From RGIG8306 sp964566025 (GTDB taxonomy: Bacteria; Bacillota; Clostridia; Lachnospirales; Lachnospiraceae), in assembly GCA_964566025.1 (NCBI GenBank), contig CAZMHF010000004.1, positions 1 through 64,000 of the forward strand: 64,000 bases of DNA. The letters are read 5' to 3'. The notes below the pieces were generated by a model that saw nothing but the letters and a program-made list of their open reading frames with translations, had not been told where the DNA came from and did not search any database. Of this stretch, positions 60,988 through 64,000 are shown in pieces; position 1 is the first letter of the stretch; each line of letters begins with the position of its first letter. A program made the position numbers and the translations under genes.

Positions 60988-61016
60988 TTGCAAAATGTTG
61001 CTCCTTACGGTATCAT
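60988..61016 (+). promoter_or_regulatory. pyrI promoter
   Basis: TTGCAA (60988-60993), 17 nt, TATCAT (61011-61016), then GGAGG ahead of the ATG at 61047. It shows pyrI is transcribed separately from pyrB. Confidence 0.65.
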
Positions 61017-61046
61017 TAATGAAAAGAAATTATGAATGGAGGCATT

Positions 61047-61475
61047 ATGCTAAATATCAGTGGATTGAACGAAGGTGTTGTATTAGACCATATAAAAGCA
61101 GGCAAGGCAATGTCCATTTATCGACATTTAAATCTTAGCAAGCTATCTGGCTTTCAAGTTGCTATTATCCAAAATGCCAAAAGCAATAAAATGGGACGAA
61201 AAGATATCATCAAAATCGAAGGTCGCTTAGAAGCAATCGATTTAGATGTGCTAGGTTATATTGATCATACTATCACTGTCAATATTATTCGTGATGATAA
61301 AATCGTTGAAAAGAAACTTCTTAGCTTACCATCACAAATTACCAACGTTATTTATTGCAAAAATCCTCGTTGCATCACAACAACCGAACGCGCACTTCCT
61401 CATGTTTTTAAATTAACAAATCCTACAACCGAAACTTACCGTTGTATTTATTGCGAAGAAAAATATTCAAAGTGA
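61047..61475 (+). CDS. pyrI: aspartate carbamoyltransferase regulatory chain
   Basis: The 142-aa chain has the nucleotide-binding N-domain (EGVVLDHIKAGKAMSIYRHL, IEGRLEAIDLDVLGYID) and a zinc domain with four cysteines, CKNPRC...CIYCEEKY, that contacts PyrB. It makes the enzyme allosteric. ATG at 61047 is 7 nt after GGAGG, inside codons of an earlier ATG at 61032. Normally pyrB and pyrI are adjacent; here they are separated. Confidence 0.95.
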   Translation: MLNISGLNEGVVLDHIKAGKAMSIYRHLNLSKLSGFQVAIIQNAKSNKMGRKDIIKIEGRLEAIDLDVLGYIDHTITVNIIRDDKIVEKKLLSLPSQITNVIYCKNPRCITTTERALPHVFKLTNPTTETYRCIYCEEKYSK

Positions 61476-61477
61476 TT

Positions 61478-63607
61478 TTACTCTTCCAGATAGTACAACG
61501 GCGTAATAGACAATAATATCTTATCTGGCCCCACTTGACCTACACTGATTGATTGCTTTGCTGTCTCATTTTTGACACAAAGCAATTTTTCATTAACAAA
61601 AATCGTTTTATTCTTCTTTCCGTCCACATAAACACATGAATATTCTGTGAAGTTTTCTCCCTCAACATAAATATCCTTTCCCTCATAATGAACGCCCGTT
61701 ATGACAATTTCGTCGATTCCCATTTTCATATCGGATGGTTCATATGGATTCTTCCCTTTATAAATCAGATTATCACCATATAGAACATCGTATTCAATAA
61801 TATTTAATTTTTCTAAGTACTCTTCTTCACTTGTTTGGCTACGGAAATATTTTTGATGGTATTTTGTAATAACACCATTGTGAATACCTAATAACTCATT
61901 TGTGTACGCCATCAATTGATACGCTTCTAAATCTTTATCCTCTTTATCAAGACCTATATTGTCCCAAATAACATAATCCGTATCAAACAAACTATTCGTT
62001 AATAAATCTTCTTCCGACAATTCTAAAGATGGTAAGTGGTCACCAAACATAACTAATACAGTCGGCTCGTCATTTTTCTCAATTTCTTCGATCAATTCTT
62101 TAACAAACAAATCAACCTCATATAATTGATTGACATAATATAAGTATTGATTTAATTCTTCTTCCGTAAAATCTTCTCCCGACACAAATATTTCTGGAAA
62201 TTCAACAACTGGCGTAGTCGGATATGCTCCATGCGCCTGAACAGAAATTGCATATACAACATCTCTTTCTTCTGTTGAATGAATGGCATGCATAATTTCC
62301 GCTACAAGTATATGATCTTTTATCCAACCGATTTCATTTCTCTCAATATTTTTCATGTATTCCATCGAGGTAAATGTATCAAATCCTAACTTTGAAAAAA
62401 CAGTATGGCGATCATAAAAAGTGCCTTCGTTATTGTGCATAATATGCTTTGCAAATCCAAGTTCTCCATAATTAAACGCAATACTCTCACATGCAACATC
62501 TTTTAAGATGGTTTTGTAAGGATATTCACCTGGTCCAAAAAAATCAAGATTCATTCCTGTAAGCACTTCAAATTCTGTATTTGCTGTTCCTGCTCCAACG
62601 CAAGGTACGGCTATTTTACCCGTTGTATAGTTTTTCATCAATTTTCTAAAATAAGGAATTGGATCCTCCGAAAATTCTAAACCAATAATATTTTGAACAT
62701 CAAAGAACGTTTCTAGCTGTAGCACAATCACATTGGGATAGCTTGTCGAATCTGGTTTCTGTGGTTGTTCGTGTGAGCTTGTTGGTGGCTCTTTCGTTGG
62801 TTCTGTGATTGGCTCTTCATTTGAAGATGTTTCTGAAGATGCTTCACTTGAATTCTCTACCGTTGGCTTCTCATTTGATGCTGCCGTTGTATCATCTTCT
62901 AAAAAATCTTCAATATCTTTTACAACCTCATCATTATAATCTTTTGGTTTGTCAATACCTGTATTCAAAAGCGTATTCAAAAAACAATAGGGTATTCCAT
63001 ATTCTTGATAAGCCTTTGCGATATTCGGAAATTTTGTTTCAAGAAGTTTTGCTTTCACAGAAATATCGGTACAAAGCAACACCCCAAAAATAAACGTTCC
63101 TACAAGCAATACATTTCTCCAACGGTTAATTTTTCTTTCTACTTTGGGTGCTTTAAAAAAGACATACCCCATCAAACCAATCACTAAGAAAATCAACATC
63201 ACTAGTGCAATAATCGCGTAAATTGGCAAATATAGTCCTATAATGCTAATGGCATATTTAATTAATTTCAAATCTTGTGCCGTAAATGGCGTCGTGCGTG
63301 TTGAAAGTAATACAAAATCCGTAACACCCACTGCAATCCATAATGTTGCAATCACTCCGCCTACAAAAAAACGGCGCTTAAATAAAAACATCACACTTAA
63401 GGTCGCCATGATAATTAATGTATTATATAAAAACAGCATTGGTGAACTAACGACATAACCCAATGTCTTTAAAAGCGAACGACTTGACAAAACTTGCAAA
63501 ATAAATTGTATGCCTACTGATGAAAAAATCCATAGCAATAAGTAAAACTGCTTTTCCGCCATATGCTTTTCCCACAAGCGACTACATTTTTCTAACCATT
63601 CTTTCAT
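61478..63607 (-). CDS. LtaS-like sulfatase-fold membrane enzyme
   Basis: This about 709-aa protein has five N-terminal membrane helices (about 15-185), an S/T/E/P-rich linker (about 235-285), then an extracellular alkaline-phosphatase-like domain: metal Glu in VIVLQLETFFDV, catalytic Thr in GAGTANTEFEVLTGMN, and metal Asp-His in VLVMFGDHLPSLE. LTA synthases of this family polymerise glycerol-phosphate from phosphatidylglycerol, but relatives modify other glycans. The last about 90 residues (ITGVHYEGKDIYVEGENFTEYS...) form an extra beta domain, IPT-like. ATG at 63607 is chosen; its AAGGA site is 12 nt away, and an ATG at 63631 is poorly spaced. Confidence 0.85.
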   Translation of the reverse strand: MKEWLEKCSRLWEKHMAEKQFYLLLWIFSSVGIQFILQVLSSRSLLKTLGYVVSSPMLFLYNTLIIMATLSVMFLFKRRFFVGGVIATLWIAVGVTDFVLLSTRTTPFTAQDLKLIKYAISIIGLYLPIYAIIALVMLIFLVIGLMGYVFFKAPKVERKINRWRNVLLVGTFIFGVLLCTDISVKAKLLETKFPNIAKAYQEYGIPYCFLNTLLNTGIDKPKDYNDEVVKDIEDFLEDDTTAASNEKPTVENSSEASSETSSNEEPITEPTKEPPTSSHEQPQKPDSTSYPNVIVLQLETFFDVQNIIGLEFSEDPIPYFRKLMKNYTTGKIAVPCVGAGTANTEFEVLTGMNLDFFGPGEYPYKTILKDVACESIAFNYGELGFAKHIMHNNEGTFYDRHTVFSKLGFDTFTSMEYMKNIERNEIGWIKDHILVAEIMHAIHSTEERDVVYAISVQAHGAYPTTPVVEFPEIFVSGEDFTEEELNQYLYYVNQLYEVDLFVKELIEEIEKNDEPTVLVMFGDHLPSLELSEEDLLTNSLFDTDYVIWDNIGLDKEDKDLEAYQLMAYTNELLGIHNGVITKYHQKYFRSQTSEEEYLEKLNIIEYDVLYGDNLIYKGKNPYEPSDMKMGIDEIVITGVHYEGKDIYVEGENFTEYSCVYVDGKKNKTIFVNEKLLCVKNETAKQSISVGQVGPDKILLSITPLYYLEE

Positions 63608-63678
63608 ATGATAATCAATTCCTTCTTTCATCCCCTATTTGTTTATTATACAACTTGCGAAAAAAAAAGTAAAGAAAC

Positions 63679-63707
63679 TTGACAGTACGGAGCACTCTGC
63701 TTATAAT
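63679..63707 (+). promoter_or_regulatory. promoter of the DAHP synthase gene
   Basis: TTGACA (63679-63684), 17 nt, TATAAT (63702-63707): both hexamers match consensus. AAGGAGG follows before the ATG. The leader is short, with no T-box or attenuator. Confidence 0.88.
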
Positions 63708-63739
63708 CGACTATGGCACCAACAACCAAGGAGGTTATT

Positions 63740-64000
63740 ATGGGATTCACATTTATTAAAAAATTACCTAGCCCTTTAGAAATCATCGAGCAATACCCTG
63801 TTCCTCAATATGTAAAGGATACGAAAGATAGTCGTGACCTTGAAATTCGAAATATTATTTCTGGAAAAAGCGACAAGTTTCTTGCAATTGTCGGACCTTG
63901 TTCCGCAGACAATGAAGACTCTGTTATTGATTATGTTTCGCGACTTGCTCTTGTTCAAGAAAAAATCAAAGATCGCGTTTTTATTATTCCACGTATTTAT
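63740..64000 (+). CDS. 3-deoxy-7-phosphoheptulonate synthase, partial (5' end)
   Basis: The first 87 codons are present, cut by the window end. The motif FLAIVGPCSADNEDSVIDYVSRLA and the following VFIIPRIY match class I (AroF/G/H type) DAHP synthases, which join PEP and erythrose-4-phosphate at the start of aromatic amino acid synthesis. ATG at 63740 has AAGGAGG upstream. Confidence 0.9.
   Translation, partial: MGFTFIKKLPSPLEIIEQYPVPQYVKDTKDSRDLEIRNIISGKSDKFLAIVGPCSADNEDSVIDYVSRLALVQEKIKDRVFIIPRIY

Overview
The window comes from a low-GC, Gram-positive anaerobe, most likely a Lachnospiraceae-type Clostridia. Support comes from the gene families (a DUF5721-like protein, a CD3324-family regulator, YlxQ/YlxR in the nusA-infB operon, NiaR, CIRCE control), from strong AGGAGG ribosome-binding sites and TTGACA-17-TATAAT promoters, and from the nusB-xseA-xseB-ispA-dxs-nadK-argR-recN cluster. 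In sporulating Clostridia recN is usually followed by spoIVB and spo0A. Here it is followed by glgA, and the tlyA gene usual between dxs and nadK is absent, so a non-sporulating lineage is plausible but not proven.

Layout. 1-5.2 kb is an accessory region. It holds an unrecognised protein, a PLD-nuclease/helicase gene cut off at its ATPase motif, a methyltransferase bracketed by 21-bp direct repeats, an RNHCP/CD3324 gene pair, a palindromic repeat element, and a two-gene ATPase + RloB-type TOPRIM module resembling an abortive-infection system. 5.2-13.8 kb carries mntP, a GH43 glycosidase with a sugar nucleotidyltransferase, a DegV protein, CIRCE-controlled htpG, a PTS IIC protein and niaR. 13.9-28.6 kb is a long minus-strand housekeeping block: SNF2 helicase, argS, glgA, recN, argR, nadK, dxs, ispA, xseB, xseA, nusB and an Asp23 protein. 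28.7-38.3 kb holds an NlpC/P60 hydrolase and the rimP-nusA-ylxR-ylxQ-infB-rbfA-nrnA-truB-ribF operon. A COG2509 flavoprotein and purH follow.

41.8-58.7 kb is one co-directional saccharide locus of 12 genes: a secreted CBM + GH26 beta-mannanase lipoprotein, YesL, a giant CBM-fused solute-binding protein with no lipobox, one CUT1 permease pair, an NHL-propeller/TPR membrane protein, a Yip1-like membrane protein, a membrane-anchored DUF5696 protein, a second CUT1 permease pair, a carbohydrate-binding lipoprotein and a lipobox solute-binding protein. No transport ATPase is encoded, so a shared MsmX-type ATPase in trans is implied. This arrangement (two importers around NHL/Yip1/DUF5696) is the best candidate in the window for a poorly described system.

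The last 5 kb holds pyrB and pyrI separated by an oppositely oriented S66 peptidase gene, an LtaS-like sulfatase-fold enzyme, and the start of a DAHP synthase gene. No rRNA, tRNA, CRISPR array or complete insertion sequence was found. All functions are read from sequence motifs by eye; nothing was searched against a database.
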